Shown here: in pieces, positions 1 through 12,448 of the stretch
How positions within the stretch are numbered: position 1 is the stretch's first letter
Layout of the letters: each line of letters begins with the position of its first letter
NCBI RefSeq assembly: GCF_030272615.1
Contig: NC_081415.1
Span: 268,322,425 to 268,386,424, forward strand
Length of the DNA: 64,000 nt
Reading direction: 5' to 3'
Origin: Cryptomeria japonica
Lineage: Eukaryota; Streptophyta; Pinopsida; Cupressales; Cupressaceae
The notes under the pieces: model-generated
The model's input: only the letters and a program-made list of their open reading frames with translations
Databases searched by the model: none
Told to the model about the DNA's origin: nothing
Made by a program: the position numbers and the translations under genes

Positions 1-102
1 GGCCAACTCAATATTATCAAGAATCTTCCAAAACTCATTAACAATAACCACAACAAAATCCTATCAAATAAATTCTCTGAGGAGGAGTTTAAATTTGTCC
101 TT

Positions 103-1159
103 ATGAAGATGAATCCCGACAAGGCCCCGGGCCCGGATGGCTTCCCGACTAGCTTTTTCCAAAAATGTTGGGGTTTTATGGGGATAGAGATCACAGACGC
201 CTTAGAAGGTATTAGGAACTCTGGTAAGATTCTCAAAGAAATCAACACTACCTTCTTAGCTCTCATCCCAAAAAAACAAAATCCCGAAAGCTTTAATGAC
301 TTCATACCAATAGCCCTCTACAACACTCTGTACAAACTCTTAACCAAAACCCTAGCAGCCAGACTCCAAAATCTTCTCCCCGTTATCATTAGTGAAGAAC
401 AAACCAGCTTCGTAGTAGATGGATCAATCTATGATGGGGTTATTATAGCCCAAGGCCATTCATTCGGTCCAGCTCAACAGGGCCCCAAGTATGCTAGTCA
501 AATTAGACATAAGCAAAGCTTACAACAAATTTGATTGGCGCTTCCTATGCAAATGCTTGGAGGCCTTTGGATTCTCCAAATCCTGGATCAACCTAATCTT
601 TGAATGTATATCCACCCCCAAATTCTCGGTCTTGGTTAATGGTTCCCCGGAAGGTTTCTTCAGCAGCTCAAGAGGGCTCAGGCAAGGAGATCCTATGTCC
701 CCCTTCCTCTTCATCTCTAAGGCCAAAGAGGAAGGTGGGATCCAAGGAATCCCTATTACCAGCGGCCTCCTTCCCTTTACGCACCAGCAATTTGTCGACG
801 ACGTGATGCTTTTTGGGTAGGGAAGTGTAAGGGAAGCAAGCGCCTTCAAAGGCATCCTTAATTCCTATATGCTAGCCTCGGGTCAAGAGGTAAATTTGGC
901 CAAGTTTGCAATTTTTATGTTCAACATAGACCCCTCCTTAGGAAAAGTGATCAGCAGTGTCCTGGAGATTAGTGAAGGAACTCTTCCTTGCAAATACTTA
1001 GGCATTCCCCTTAACAAGGGTAGAAGACCCTCAAAATTATGGGACAACTTGGTGGATAAAATCAAGTCCAAGATTAACACTTGGAAAGGAAAATGGCTCT
1101 CGTCTGCAGGTAGAGAAACCTTGGTTAGATTGGTCTTGTCAGCTATGCCCGTTTACTAG
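103..1159 (+). pseudogene. LINE-1 reverse transcriptase (broken)
   Basis: Three overlapping or adjacent reading frames (103-534, 491-820, 869-1159) together cover a LINE reverse transcriptase. Recognisable motifs are KAPGPDGFP near the start, LDISKAYNKFDW (first catalytic Asp region), SRGLRQGDPMSPFLF, and the catalytic box FVDDV near 790-810, where L1 elements usually have (Y/F)(A/V)DD. The frame changes near 500 and a TAG stop follows FVDDVMLFG at about 820. After 1159 the thumb and connection region is still translatable in scattered frames. The enzyme would copy LINE RNA at a nicked target, but this copy cannot make a full protein. Confidence 0.85.
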
Positions 1160-1647
1160 CTCTCCTGTCAACATTTATCTTCTTCTAAACTTGCAGAGCT
1201 CAACAAGCATCTCAGGACTTTCTTTTGGCAAGGTGCTAATGACAATCGTAAAATATCACTCATATCCTAGGACAAGACATGCAAACCTAAAGAAGAAGGA
1301 GGATTTGGCATTAAAAACCTTTGTGATTAGGGCAAAGCCTTGGGTGCCAAGCTGGTCTAGAGGATGTTCAGAACCCCCCACTTCAAATGGGCTCACTTGC
1401 TGCACCACAAATACCTTAATGGAGGGAATCCTATCAAATCTTCAGAGAAGCCAACCCTCCCAGAGGGTCCTGCCTATGGAATTTTACGTTAGACTGTAGG
1501 AGGATTATCTCTGACAGACTTACTTGGAACCTGGGGTCCGAGGATAAAGCTCTTTTCTGGTCGTATTCATGGGGTTGATATAAGGTTATTGATAATACCC
1601 ATGACTTTGGTGCTACTCGGATCCTTCTTGAATCTCATAGAGGACCC

Positions 1648-2385
1648 ATGTTAAACAACTATATCTCCCCTTCAGAGGATGGGGCTGGTTGGCAGTGGAT
1701 CGAGAAGGAAGATGAGGATATCTCGGTAAGGGATAAACAAAAACTTATGGCAATTCTTAAATCAAGGAACATTGCCTTAGGTCAAGTTGAGGACAAGCTT
1801 TTCTGGGATGGCTCCCTTAGAGGAGAATACAACTCCAAGGATGGGTACTCTCTCATCTCCAAATCATTTATAAGACCCATGACTGAGCTTCCCTTGAAAC
1901 TTTGCTGGGATGCAGGTATCTTCTTCTAGCTTGCAGTTCAGAACAAGCTCCTAACTGCGGACAAATTTAGAAGAATGGGGTATGAGGGCCCTAGTAGATG
2001 TCCTCTTTGTGAGGCTGACGAGGAAGACACCAATCATATCCTCCTTAACTGCCCCTTTGCTCACAAATGTTGGATTTGGTTCACCAACAAACTTGAATGG
2101 TCTGCAGCCTTCCCCCACACCATCTTTGGAATGCTTAAGGCATGGCCTCTCCTCAGGCGTGGCTGTCTCTTTGAAGGTTTATGGACAACTCTTCCTTCTT
2201 CCATTATGTGGGAACTATGGAAGGAGAGAAATAGACGTCTCTTTAAGAATGAAAAACTAGAGGTTCCCAAAATCATTAACAAGATAGAGTCAACGATCAC
2301 TGAGCTTATGAACAACCGACTGTCGTCAGGAACATTGAAGAATGCCTCTATCACTTATTGGGATGAAAAGATGATGAAACATTAG
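1648..2385 (+). pseudogene. LINE-1 ORF2 C-terminal region with zf-RVT segment
   Basis: Two open stretches (1648-1929 and 1975-2385) separated by a stop lie between the reverse transcriptase and the RNase H. The second has CPLCEADEEDTNHILLNCPF, the cysteine/histidine pattern of the zinc-binding domain found after the reverse transcriptase in plant LINEs, followed by the aromatic-rich stretch WELWKERNRRLFKNE typical of that domain. Its exact biochemical role is not known from this sequence. Confidence 0.8.
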
Positions 2386-2481
2386 GAAGGTTTATCCTTT
2401 CCTCCCTTTGTAGGAGATGGTCCTATTGCTAGTCTTCGATCAAGGGAGGCATGCAAATGGCAGCCCCCAGGTGAAGGTTGG

Positions 2482-2892
2482 ATGAAGCTAAACTTTGATG
2501 GGGCATCTCGTGGCAACCCAGGGAAAGAAGGGATAGGATGTGTTGTTCATAATTGGGAAGGCAAGGAACTAGCAACCCTTGCCTCTCTGGTTGGCATCAA
2601 CACCAACAACTGGGCAGAACTTATGGCCCTGGTGGAGGGTCTGCATTTATGCAGGAAACTAGGAGTTATGAACTTGGAAATTGAAGGAGATTCAGCTATA
2701 ATTGTCAATGCTCTGAGGAAAGGTAGTATGCCTAATTGGAGACTAAATACTCTGCTGTCAAAAGCTCTTGACTTATGCAAAGATCTTGATAGGTTCATAG
2801 TCAATCATATTTATAGGGAGGGCAATAAAAGAGCGGATGAGTTGGCCAACTTGGGAGCCAATGGCATCAATCTCCTGTCTGTGCCACCTTAA
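2482..2892 (+). pseudogene. LINE-1 RNase H domain
   Basis: A 136-residue open stretch starting MKLNFDGASRGNPG carries the plant-LINE RNase HI signature: the first Asp in NFDGA, the Glu in NNWAELMAL, the Asp in EIEGDSAI and the final Asp in NKRADELANLGA. All four acidic positions are present, so the domain is well preserved even though the reading frame upstream is broken. It would remove RNA from the RNA-DNA hybrid during retrotransposition. The apparent start Met is internal to ORF2; the domain is normally the C-terminus of the ORF2 protein, not a separate gene. Confidence 0.85.
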
Positions 2893-3079
2893 GGCAACCC
2901 CCTCTTTGTTTTTGTGTCCTAAGTGGTCGTTAGCATGTTCCTCCTTTCATCCCCTTATGTTTCTCTTGCCTAGACTTTGTTTTAACCTCCTTATTTATTC
3001 CTCTTCCTACCCCCTGTATTTTCGTATACATACTCAGACAAACATTCAATTTAAATATTGGCTTCTCAAGATATAACCG

Positions 3080-4560
3080 TTAACTAACACTTTTGTTTCG
3101 AATATCGCTTCGATCAAGTATTTCCTTCATTCATCGATATACTGTTTTCAGTCGCTAGGGTTGTCTCCTCACCGCTTCCTATCTAATATCCATCGGGTTT
3201 TTATGTCAGTGAAACCATGGGCTTCGGTGACCTCCTTTATTTTTCCACCGGAATACTTCTTCCATCGCTATCACTATGGCCCGTCGATGAATGATCTATT
3301 GTCTCACTGAAGCCTTTCTTTATCCTCTCTTGTCGTCTTCCACCAATAAAGTTGTATCGGCGAAACAACGCATATCAGAGACATGCCTTTTAGCCTCCTC
3401 AAAACCTATCTTCTCATCGATATCTTTTATCGATGTATCTGCCTTTTGTCTGATCGACCTTATTCTTTTGATGAGAACGTTTCTTTCGGTGAGTCCCTTT
3501 GCACCGATGGTATTATCTCCTCGAAGACCTTTTCCCGTCGATGAAAACCATCTCCATTTTCCTTGATGTCTTTTATCAATGGAATTCTATCTTTGATGAG
3601 TCCTTTCTGAAGTTCATCAGCGTTTCCTTTCTTTCAATACCCTTTTTTCGATGAGACATCGTTGGGTCTCATGTCGAAGAAACCTTGGGATTCGGTAACT
3701 TCCTTTATCCTTCCATCGATACACTTTTTCTATCGACATCGCTACACTCCTTCGATGAATGGGTCTATTCTTTCATCGAGGCCATCTTTCTTTTGATGAT
3801 TTGCTTCCACTATCATCTTTCATCGATGAGCTCATTAGTAATCTTCCTCGATAAAGTTGCATCGGTAAAACCACACACATCGGTAACATGCTTTTTAGCC
3901 TCCTTGAAACTCATATTCTTATCGATATCTTTTATCGATGTAGCTTCCTTCTATTTGATTAAGATCATTCTTTCGATAAGAACGCTTCTTTCGGTAAGTT
4001 TCCTTCATGTTGCGCCGATGGTATTATTTCCTGGGTAGCCTTTTCCCGTCAATGAAAACCGTCTCTGCTTTCTTCGATATCCTCTTTTGGTGGAATCAAT
4101 GCTTTCGATGAGTCCCTCTTAGGTTCATCGGTGTTCCGTTTCCTTCGATACCCTTTTTATATCGATGAAACTCTCTTATGTTTTATCGACCTTTTATCTT
4201 TCGATGAAATTGTCACTGTCGGCCAATAACTTTAGTATCTCTTCGACACCCTTCTTTTCTCGAATAGTCCTATCCATGAAACCTTCCCTAGTTTCTTTGA
4301 TCTCATCATTTCGGTAGAACTATCTTCTTCGGTGAATTCATTACATGTCCTACCGATACCGTAGTTTCTTCGATAGCCTTGCTTCATCGACGAAACCTCC
4401 TTTGGTTTCTTCGATAGACCTTCTATCGATGAAAAATAACGCTTTTGATAAGTCCCTTATGAAGTTCATTGAGGCCCAAGTCTATTCGATAAATCATCTT
4501 ATCGATGAAACATTGATAGGTTTCTTCGATTCAACAGGTGTACTATTTCGGTAAAACTAG
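3080..4560. repeat. TCGAT-rich region with an imperfect ~0.5 kb tandem duplication
   Basis: The stretch is crowded with TCGATG, ATCGAT, TTCTTCGAT and TCGGTGAA words, far above the surrounding DNA. Two long blocks are alignable: about 3209-3665 and 3677-4150. For example, ACATGCCTTTTAGCCTCC at 3381 corresponds to a near copy at 3886, and CCGATGGTATTAT at 3504 to 4015, giving an offset of about 470-511 bp with indels. A more diverged third block follows to 4560. Open frames on the plus strand (3291-3566, 3685-4038) are at matching places but look like consequences of the repeat composition. I do not recognise the family. Confidence 0.65.
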
Positions 4561-5582
4561 ACATTTCGGTGATAGGTTAGTGTGTACTTCTAATGGCTTT
4601 GGTTTGGGCAATAACTTTTAGGATTCTGATGTCGGTGGAAGTTTCAAGGGTTCTATCAAAACTCTTAAGGGCATGCTTGATTTACTTAAAGCTTTCCCAT
4701 GACACTCAATTAGGGCCTTGAAGGCTCTCGAACCATTTTCTTTAGGATGGTAGCTCCTAGCGATCTCTCTGTTGAAATATTTATGGAATCTACCTCGTTA
4801 ATATTTATTGAGTTTATGCTCTTCGATGGGTAATCTCTCTCGCATTTTATATCTAGAGATTTTTTGAGACTAATATTTTGAGCTGTGTATCCTAAAAGGG
4901 TGACCATCCAAGCAGGTATGATAAATTGTATAAGTTGACCTATTCGATTTTCTTTTTCCTAACATTCTGGTGAAAGATTTTCTCAAGATTTTGTGCAACA
5001 TAAGGAGTAGAGCATGCTTAACCCTGTGTTTCAGGAATAGCAAGAACTGTCGCCCACAAATGGCAGCATCACCCCAAGAGATGGGCAATCTGCTGCTCAA
5101 CTTTACACAGAGGATTTCTACATACAATCTTCATTATTTTGGACAAGTTCCCTTTGTGATCTTGTACCTCCATTTTGTATTGCATTCTTAATTTTTCTGA
5201 TCCTTGAGGGATCTAGGCTAGACCAGAGGTTTTCTTCCCTCCATTCTTTCCTACCGGTGCCCATACCGAATGGAGTTGTAAATGTAAATCTATCTACTTT
5301 TTAAATTAATAAAATTATTTGGCCCCGACCTTTTATCGATAAAAATAAATAAATAAATAAATAAACTTTTTTAATATATGTGTATATAAATTGATTTCTT
5401 ACATGCAATATGAAAATATTCTATTCTCACCACGATGCTGCAATTTTGGTTTTTTGTATCTAGTAACATAAGTGAACCGTGGACACTCAATTACAACCAT
5501 GCTCATTTAGTCTAACAACACTAGCACTTGAATGATTTGTCTTAATTATATATATTAAAATGAAAGGATTGATGAATATAGA
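4561..5582. other. Intergenic stretch, no gene seen; short ATAA microsatellite
   Basis: Only short frames without recognisable domains occur. At about 5338-5366 there is a run of AATA/AAAT units that may be a microsatellite or the degraded tail of a retroposon. Nothing else could be supported. Confidence 0.5.
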
Positions 5583-5965
5583 AGTTTTTTCGTCTCTATC
5601 TCTCTCCCCCCTCTCTCTCACCTACCAATAATTCTACCTCTCCCCCCTCCCTCTATCTCTCAACATCACTTTCTCCCTCCCTCCCTCTCTCCCTCCCTAT
5701 CCACACATCTATCTCTCGATCTCTCCCTCTACCTCCCCCGATATGTCTCTCTCCCTCTCTCCATATCTATTTTTCTATCTATATTCCTCTTTATTTATCT
5801 ATTTCTCTTTCTTTGTCCAACTCCCCCACTCTCTATATATCTCCTTATATCTCTATATCTCTATCACTATCTCAACATGTATTATCTTCATATCCCCCTC
5901 TCACTCTATACCTCTCTATCTTTTCCTCCCTATCTCCCTATCTTTCAATCTACCCACATTTGTGA
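5583..5965. repeat. CT-rich microsatellite tract (first block)
   Basis: Long pyrimidine run of CTCTCCCTC, TATCTCTC and CCCTCC words on the plus strand with very few purines except interspersed A. Open frames here encode only Ser/Leu/Pro/Tyr low-complexity peptides and should not be read as proteins. Confidence 0.85.
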
Positions 5966-6106
5966 TCCCTTAGAAGCCCAAATGGTTGAACGTTGACTAG
6001 ATATAACTGATGTTACAAGACCAAAGCACTTGAGGCTCATTATCAAACATATTAATCATTAAGATGGGATATTACAATTACAATAGTCTAATTCACTCTA
6101 TTTATC

Positions 6107-6374
6107 TTGCTTAATATCTCTATCTCTCTATTTTTCTCTCTATCTCCCTCTTTCCCCTTCTTTCTCCATCTCTTTGTATTCAAATCTCTCTACCTCTATC
6201 TCCCAATCTCTCTCCCTATTCATCTCCATCTCTCTATATCTCCCTTTTATCTATATCAATCCATCTCTCCCTCTCCCCCTCCCTTTCCTTCCATCTCTCC
6301 TACTTTATATCCACATCTCTCTTTCTCCATATATCTATCTTCCTCTCACTCCTCTCCATCTCTCCACCTCTTTC
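6107..6374. repeat. CT-rich microsatellite tract, left of element E
   Basis: Same pyrimidine composition as 5583-5965. It stops exactly at the TG of element E, and the same type of sequence restarts directly after E at 13439. The last five bases, CTTTC (6370-6374), are repeated at 13439-13443. E therefore inserted into an existing microsatellite. Confidence 0.85.
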
Positions 6375-7365
6375 TGTTGGAATCCAAGAACACTGAGAGG
6401 GGGGGTGAATCAATGTTCTATCGGTAAACAAATTTATGAACTTATTTCATATGAACCGGTTAATAATAAATAAAATTAAAGTGCATAAACAAAATAACGC
6501 ATAAAGAAGCAACACCATAACACCAATATTTATATTTGGAAAAACCTGCAAAGGGAAAAAACATGGTGGGGTTGATACGCACAATATCTATATACTTGAT
6601 CAAGGTATACGAATATTACATTGAGGGGATTGCACATGCAATCATGCCAACCGCCTAGAGTTCATTGCTCAAACATAAGTCTCACTGACTTACACAACAA
6701 TATACAATGATTAAAAACAAAAATGAACTTATTGATTACATCTAACCATGCTGGATAAGTTATGGTTAATGTTCTGTCAACCCTCTCTGTGAACTGGTTT
6801 ACTAATACTCTGTTCTGCCCTGTTCTGCTACCAGTTGAGACTACGCATGTGAAACTACGCACTAAAGCTTCCTTTCGCTGACCAAAATGCATATAATCAA
6901 TTTATGGCTGATTCACAACCAAAATCGCATTCTCATTAACATGAAATCCATTGCTAAAAGATCTCCTTAAATACCCTTCTAGCTTGTTGAATATGTCGAC
7001 CTCAATGAAGAATTATAACCTGTCGGTTGCCAGATCACAAGGTATATCATGCATAATCTCGATGTCCATGTGGGCCTACACATGCTATCAAAAATTCCAT
7101 GAAAGAAATTATCGGGGTCACAAGATATCTTAGTCGGGTCTTATACTTAACCAGGTTCCAAATGCACATTACCGGTACGAAGACTAACCGATTGTTAAGC
7201 AAAGTGTATATACCGGTTGTGTGTAGTGTATATTGGTTGATCCAATCAAATAAAAATGATAAGACAATGAATCCCGATAAGAGTTATGAGCACTTGAAGA
7301 TGAGTTGCCATCAATGACAACCCTAAATGCAATTTGTCTTATCAGATGAGTGTCAATTGCCAACA
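6375..7365 (-). repeat. Element E 3' LTR
   Basis: 991-bp terminal repeat, the 3' copy because the element reads on the minus strand. It has TGTTGG...CCAACA ends and an adjacent polypurine tract at 7366-7377. It matches 12449-13438 along its whole length with scattered substitutions and a G-run length difference near its left end. Confidence 0.88.
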
Positions 7366-7377
7366 ATCTCCCCCTTT
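7366..7377 (-). promoter_or_regulatory. Element E polypurine tract
   Basis: ATCTCCCCCTTT on the plus strand, read as AAAGGGGGAGAT on the minus strand, directly abuts the 3' LTR. This is the expected primer for plus-strand DNA synthesis. A second, similar CCTCCCCCTTTGACATT block lies about 140 bp further in (near 7506). Confidence 0.8.
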
Positions 7378-7677
7378 GGCATTGATGGCAAAACTCATGT
7401 GAAAAACGATGCCATCCCTAAGTTCTCATCCTGACCTATAGATTCATGTTGCTATAAACATCTGATATACCCCCCCTGAGCTATATATACATTTTTCATT
7501 GTATTCCTCCCCCTTTGACATTAGTGACAAAGCGGGGTGACCACAAAGAATTCTGTACAGATATGTGCACATGTCAGTTATATACAAGCTTCAAAATGTC
7601 AGCATACATAGTCTTAAAAAATGAGAAGTATGTATCCCAACCTTGCTTAAGAGAATCAAGAATGGAGGTGAATCCAT

Positions 7678-10600
7678 TCAAGAGACTGGTGTAGTATTCA
7701 ATTGCCTCAGATTCTGTGGGATCCTCCTTCTGCATGTTAGCTTTACACTCAGTCTTATGAAATAATAAGTTATCAAACCGAGGACTATGAAATTCCAGAG
7801 CTTAGTTGCTCGCTTTATTATGATGTCCCTTTCCTTCTCTAATTTCAAAATTTGATCCATAACTGCCAAAATTGGACCATCCAAAGAACCGGTTAGGTTC
7901 ACAACTAGGTTATAAGAATTAGAAATTTGAATCAAATTATCTTTACAGTCTGAAATTTGCTTGCCCATGGAGGTTGTAAGCTTTGAAAAATCTAGACAAG
8001 TCTTATAAGCTTTTCCTCCTTCCGCCAATGCTGCATCAATGGATTGTAAGCAAATTTGGAGTTTGTCCTTCTCAGATGCAATCATTTACAAAAATGTTTA
8101 TTTGTGGGCTTCAACAAATTTATCCTTAGCCTCAGTTATTAAAATCTTAAGAAAAGAATCATAATGCTTAGGAATGAAATTAATGATCTATTGTAATTTA
8201 TTGGATGAGCTTGCGTTCTCCTATGTCTGGAAATCAAGTACTAACCAGTTCAAAACTTCAAAAGTGTTCTGAATCAATTCTCTGTCTTTGGATTCCTCCT
8301 AGACCAATTCCTGAGTAGCTTGTGCCTGGAGTGCTGCAGTGGCCAAAATTTTCTCCGTAAAAGACATTATGTGATAAGGCTTGTCAAAACTGATAGAAAA
8401 TTGTGACATATTTCCTTTGGCTATGGATGATGTGTCAATTGCCAAGCTGAAAGAAAAGTCTGTCACTGTTTATTTGCCTTTGTTTGTCAGAGATTTATTC
8501 ACTGTATCCTTTATTTCTTGTCCACTGGTGGCTTCACCACTTGGTGCCTTATCTTGTTCTGGTGCTTCCTCAACAACTCTATTATAAGTATCCTTTTCTT
8601 TTTCAATATTAACCTCTGTGTCCTGTACATTTTATGTCGGGGTATCCTCTGTTTCAAAATTGGACTCACTAGTTGATTCAGTAATAACTGGTGGAGTGCT
8701 AACCGGTTGATCAATATTTACATTTTGTTCATTTGTCTTTGTCGGTTCCTTGTCCCCTGGTAATTGTATATTTTGTGATTGAAAAAAAGGGGGGCTCAAC
8801 TCATATCCTAGACTCAAAAGAATTCTTATCCAAATGTCAATTGTCTCTTTCCAGATTTCCTCAAATCTTTCTAACAATAAGTTATTTATTCGATGTTTTG
8901 GATTGAATTTTGAGGAACCTTTTTTATTGATTAAATTTTCTATCTCTGGTAGGGTTATTGATGGACAAAGATTGACTAATTTTGTCTCTTTTATTTGCCA
9001 GTCCAGAGTTTGAGCATGTAATTTTATAACCTCTAATTTATCATATAGTTCCTTAGGCAAAATTTTATCTAACTCAATCAATGCTCTACTGAAAGAATCA
9101 AGGTATAAAAGAATAGCTTCCTCTAACTGCTTCTCATCTTTATCATTAAAGTCATTAAAGAATGTAGAAATATTATCCAAATTACCATCATTAATAATTT
9201 GATCAATGATGTCTTGAGCATTTAGTTCTTCTTACCGGTTCTCCTTTTTGCTTACAATGGTTATTTTGGGTGTTTTCCGGGGAGGCCCCTTTGTCAGTTC
9301 TTTCTTCTGCTCTTCCTTCTTCTCCCTCACAGCCCTTGCAAAACACCTTTCTTCTTTGGAGCTTCCTTGATTTCTTCTTTTGATTCGGTCTCCTCCGAAG
9401 AAATAGTCATATACTGCCTAGCCATCTTCTGTTTTCTTTTCACTGATTATGTCGGCTTAAGACTGACTAACTCACCTGATGGTGCTTTTGGTCTTTTTGA
9501 AGTCTTTGTAGAAATCGGGACCACATTTGGAGTGGCCTGAGCTGCCTCTCTAGGTTCCCTTTTTTTCCTTTCTCTTCTGGTTCATCTCTTCCTTTCTTTG
9601 GTCTTCAAGAATTTTGACCTTTTGCTCAACTTTATCCTCATCGCAACCTTCACTTATTAAAGTTTTTGCTGCAACCTTGGTCATTTTTCTTCTTATTGAT
9701 GGTGCAACTTGTTCCCGGTGAACTTTTAAGCCCTTCTCTTGGGTTGTGCCAAATTTTTCTTCCTTTTCATCAACTAGTGCTTGTAGTAGATGTTGTGCAT
9801 ATATATCCAGTGTGGCCTCATCCACCTAATATCCCATCAACATAATCCAGACTATTATAGGCTGGACTGCTTCCATCATATACTCATCTTTATTTACCAT
9901 AAAAAAATAAGTGTCTTTATATTTTTCTACAATTGATTTAGGAATCCTAGCCCTATTTTTCATTTCTTCTTGAAAAGTTTTGAAAAATGCCCATAAGTTG
10001 GCCTTTTGTTGTTTATCTCCTTGGCTATCCAAAATTTGGGCTATCTGAGTGGCTACTAGTCTATCAAAAGCCCACTGTATTTTGCCATAACCGATAACTG
10101 TATTCAAAAAGTAGAATGTTAAACATATAACAAAAGATCCATATTGGAAAGTATTTTTCTTGTCCTGTTTTATTTTCTGAAGGTTTGTCATTAACTCCTT
10201 CAGCATCACACTACACAGTTCATAGCGTGTGTCCTCCTTCAGCATTTGATGAGAAATAAGAATGTTATTATCGAAGATAGAGTTGAGTCGGTTTGACTAG
10301 TAAACTTTGTATCTGATTACCATTGCTGCAAATTTGACATCAATATCCTTTATATCATCAACTCTCATCGATCAACCATCGAAGGTGGCGTCGATGAGTT
10401 TGTAGAGTTCAGTGTTGGAGAGTTTATAACTAGGGTCGGGTAGACCTCCAACCTTATGTAGGCAGGTGATGTTCTTGATGACTTCCTTAGTGATCTTGTA
10501 GGGCCAGTCCAACCAAATGAACTCTCCATGAATGCGGTTGAGTATATATCGGACCCATTCAACTTCGTCAAATGTCAAAAAGTCCATAAATTGGGTAAAA

Positions 10601-10887
10601 CCCTTCCTCTGCAAATGGGTAAATTCCGGCTTCAACTAGTTGTCAGTAATAAGATTCTCAGTGAATACGCAGGACATTTCATAACCTCCAAGCTCCTCTA
10701 TATCACAATGGATGTATACCTTAATGTCTTCGGTATGAAGAACACCATGGAAAACACTCAAAAATGCTCCCAACGGATCATCCAAAGGAGACTTAAAAGG
10801 GTGCTTCTTAAATTTAATACGAGGGCGGTTCTTGATTTCCACCACCAAAGGAGTATTAACACTTGATGAAGAAGCCATGATTACCAA
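7678..10887 (-). pseudogene. Element E second ORF, unrecognised protein (broken)
   Basis: Starting near MASSSSVNTPLV (10878), a succession of open minus-strand stretches (10887-10636, 10635-10372, 10245-9826, 9825-9550, 9180-8632, 8085-7678) reads as one degenerate protein of about 1,000 residues. The N-terminal third contains aromatic-rich, predicted helical segments such as FDEVEWVRYILNRIHG and IQWAFDRLVATQIAQIL. The middle is Lys/Glu-rich and the C-terminal part includes long helical stretches. No integrase, protease or polymerase motif is visible. Its overall look recalls the plant-mobile-domain or putative plant transposon proteins carried by some plant elements, but this is a weak impression, not an identification. 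It lies about 450 bp downstream of the gag-like ORF. Confidence 0.55.
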
Positions 10888-11364
10888 AGAAGTATTGAAC
10901 TAGGGTTTCTCCAAATTGTAAATACCTCAAGATTCAGTCAGATGATGAAATCGCCTTCGAGTGTAGATTCTTGTACAAATCGCCTTTGAACTCTTGAAAT
11001 GCTCTGGAAATCGCTCTTCATAATGCTCAATCGCTGTGTGAAGAAATAACTTAACTTTTTCCCTTTTATCGCCATTAACCCTAATTTTCCACTATCATAA
11101 ATGCTACCGAGAAAACTGATTGGATCACATAATCTGCATATAAGTTCCGGTAAACACCTGAAATTGCCTGAGTATTTATCCGCAATTAGAATTCTCTGAC
11201 TACAGATCTAATATGGGGTGTTTGCATGATCTTTAATGATTTGCCTACACCCAAGGCAAAGTGCCTTAGTTACTGGTTGTTCTCGCTTTTGGTACAAGAC
11301 CTAATGGCTCTACCGATTGTTCTGTCCGTTGTGTGTCTGATCTCCTAACCCATCTCTTCTCATG

Positions 11365-12430
11365 CTATTTTCTGATATCTTCTACCTTTGCCTTTCCCTT
11401 CTCATCTGCATTTCCATTAGTTACCGGTGGGTTCTTACTCCTGCAATATCTAGCAATATGTCCAATCTTGTTGCATGCATAACAGACAATATTGTTTTTC
11501 TGAATTGCCTTGGTAAACCCTTGATTTCCTTGATTTCCCTTTGATCTGCATTGGTTAGCCATATGTCCAAATCTACTACATGCATGACATTTTACATTTC
11601 CAAGACTAGTGACTGATGCATTGTTCTGATTATTCTTATTCCTGCACTGACTTGCTATATGACCATATTTATTGCAAACAAAGCATGTACCATTGAATTC
11701 GTGAACATTGGGCTGTCTTACCGATGATTTTTGGTTCTGGTTGTTGGTATGATTATGCTTCTAACCATATGATTGATCTTGTTGTGTAGTACCAGAGCTT
11801 TCTCCTTCTTCATAACCAATACCTCTCTTATCATTAGCATTTCTCCGACTCTTTATTAGTTCATCAAGTTTGGCAGAGCTGGCTTTGAATTTGTCCTTGT
11901 ACTCATTTGCAGTGACTAAATCATCTCTCATGATTATGATCTGGCTCACAAGTTCCTGTTCATTGTTCTGGGACTGGATCAACTCAAGTTTCAACATGTC
12001 ATTCTCATGTGTCAATCTGTTGCATTCATCAGATTTGTCCTTCAATGCTTGAGTTAGGTTTTTTTCATTCTTCTTTCTGTCTTCAATCTCCTTGCACATT
12101 CTCATGGTTAGGGCTTGCATCTCATTCTTCAAGATAGTGTTCTCCTAAGTGAGTTTTTGACATTGATCCTTCATAGCGTCTTCCTCATCACTACTCTGAT
12201 TTTGTAGTTGATCACAAGGTTCCTTCCTCTTCGCTTGAACAACTGAAAGCTTTCCTTGTAATGAGATTATGTGTTCTCTGGCTTACATTAGTTCATTCTT
12301 TAGTTTACTGTTTTCCATCTGCTCATTATCAAAATCCTCAAGAGCAAGTTGAAGTTGTTGCTGCAGACCGGTTTCCATTGATTCCAAGTTTCGAATCTTC
12401 CTCAAGTGGTTAAACTTCTTTCGAGGAACT
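11365..12430 (-). pseudogene. Element E gag-like ORF: coiled coil plus three CCHC zinc knuckles
   Basis: Reading on the minus strand from about 12430, a heptad-rich charged segment with several stops (the open part is 12132-11761) is followed by three C-x2-C-x4-H-x4-C knuckles: CFVCNKYGHIASQC (about 11690), CHACSRFGHMANQC (about 11595) and CYACNKIGHIARYC (about 11490). Copia gag proteins of plants often have a capsid-like UBN2 domain, then a coiled coil, then one or more knuckles. Here the UBN2 part appears to be missing because the coiled coil starts almost at the primer site. Likely role: RNA binding and particle association. The copy is broken by stops. Confidence 0.75.
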
Positions 12431-12434
12431 AAGC

Positions 12435-12446
12435 TCTGATACCAAT
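12435..12446 (-). promoter_or_regulatory. Element E primer-binding site (initiator tRNA-Met type)
   Basis: GCTCTGATACCA on the plus strand is the complement of TGGTATCAGAGC, the primer-binding sequence for initiator methionyl-tRNA seen in copia-type elements. It lies two bases from the 5' LTR. The same 12-mer occurs at copia-A (33005). Confidence 0.88.
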
Positions 12447-12448
12447 TA

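Larger units (their letters stand above)
1..3076 (+). mobile_element. LINE-1: L1-type non-LTR retrotransposon, 5' cut by window edge
   Basis: Contains, in order on the plus strand, a reverse transcriptase (about 100-1160), a zf-RVT type zinc-binding segment (1975-2385) and an RNase H domain (2482-2892), which is the ORF2 order of plant L1-like LINEs. The endonuclease and ORF1 would lie before base 1. The reading frame is broken by several stops and frameshifts, so the copy is dead. The 3' end is not sharply defined: no poly(A) is visible, and the similarity-free TCGAT-rich region begins shortly after 3076. The RNase H closely resembles the fragment at 31210-31740, so the two probably belong to one family. 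Confidence 0.85.
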
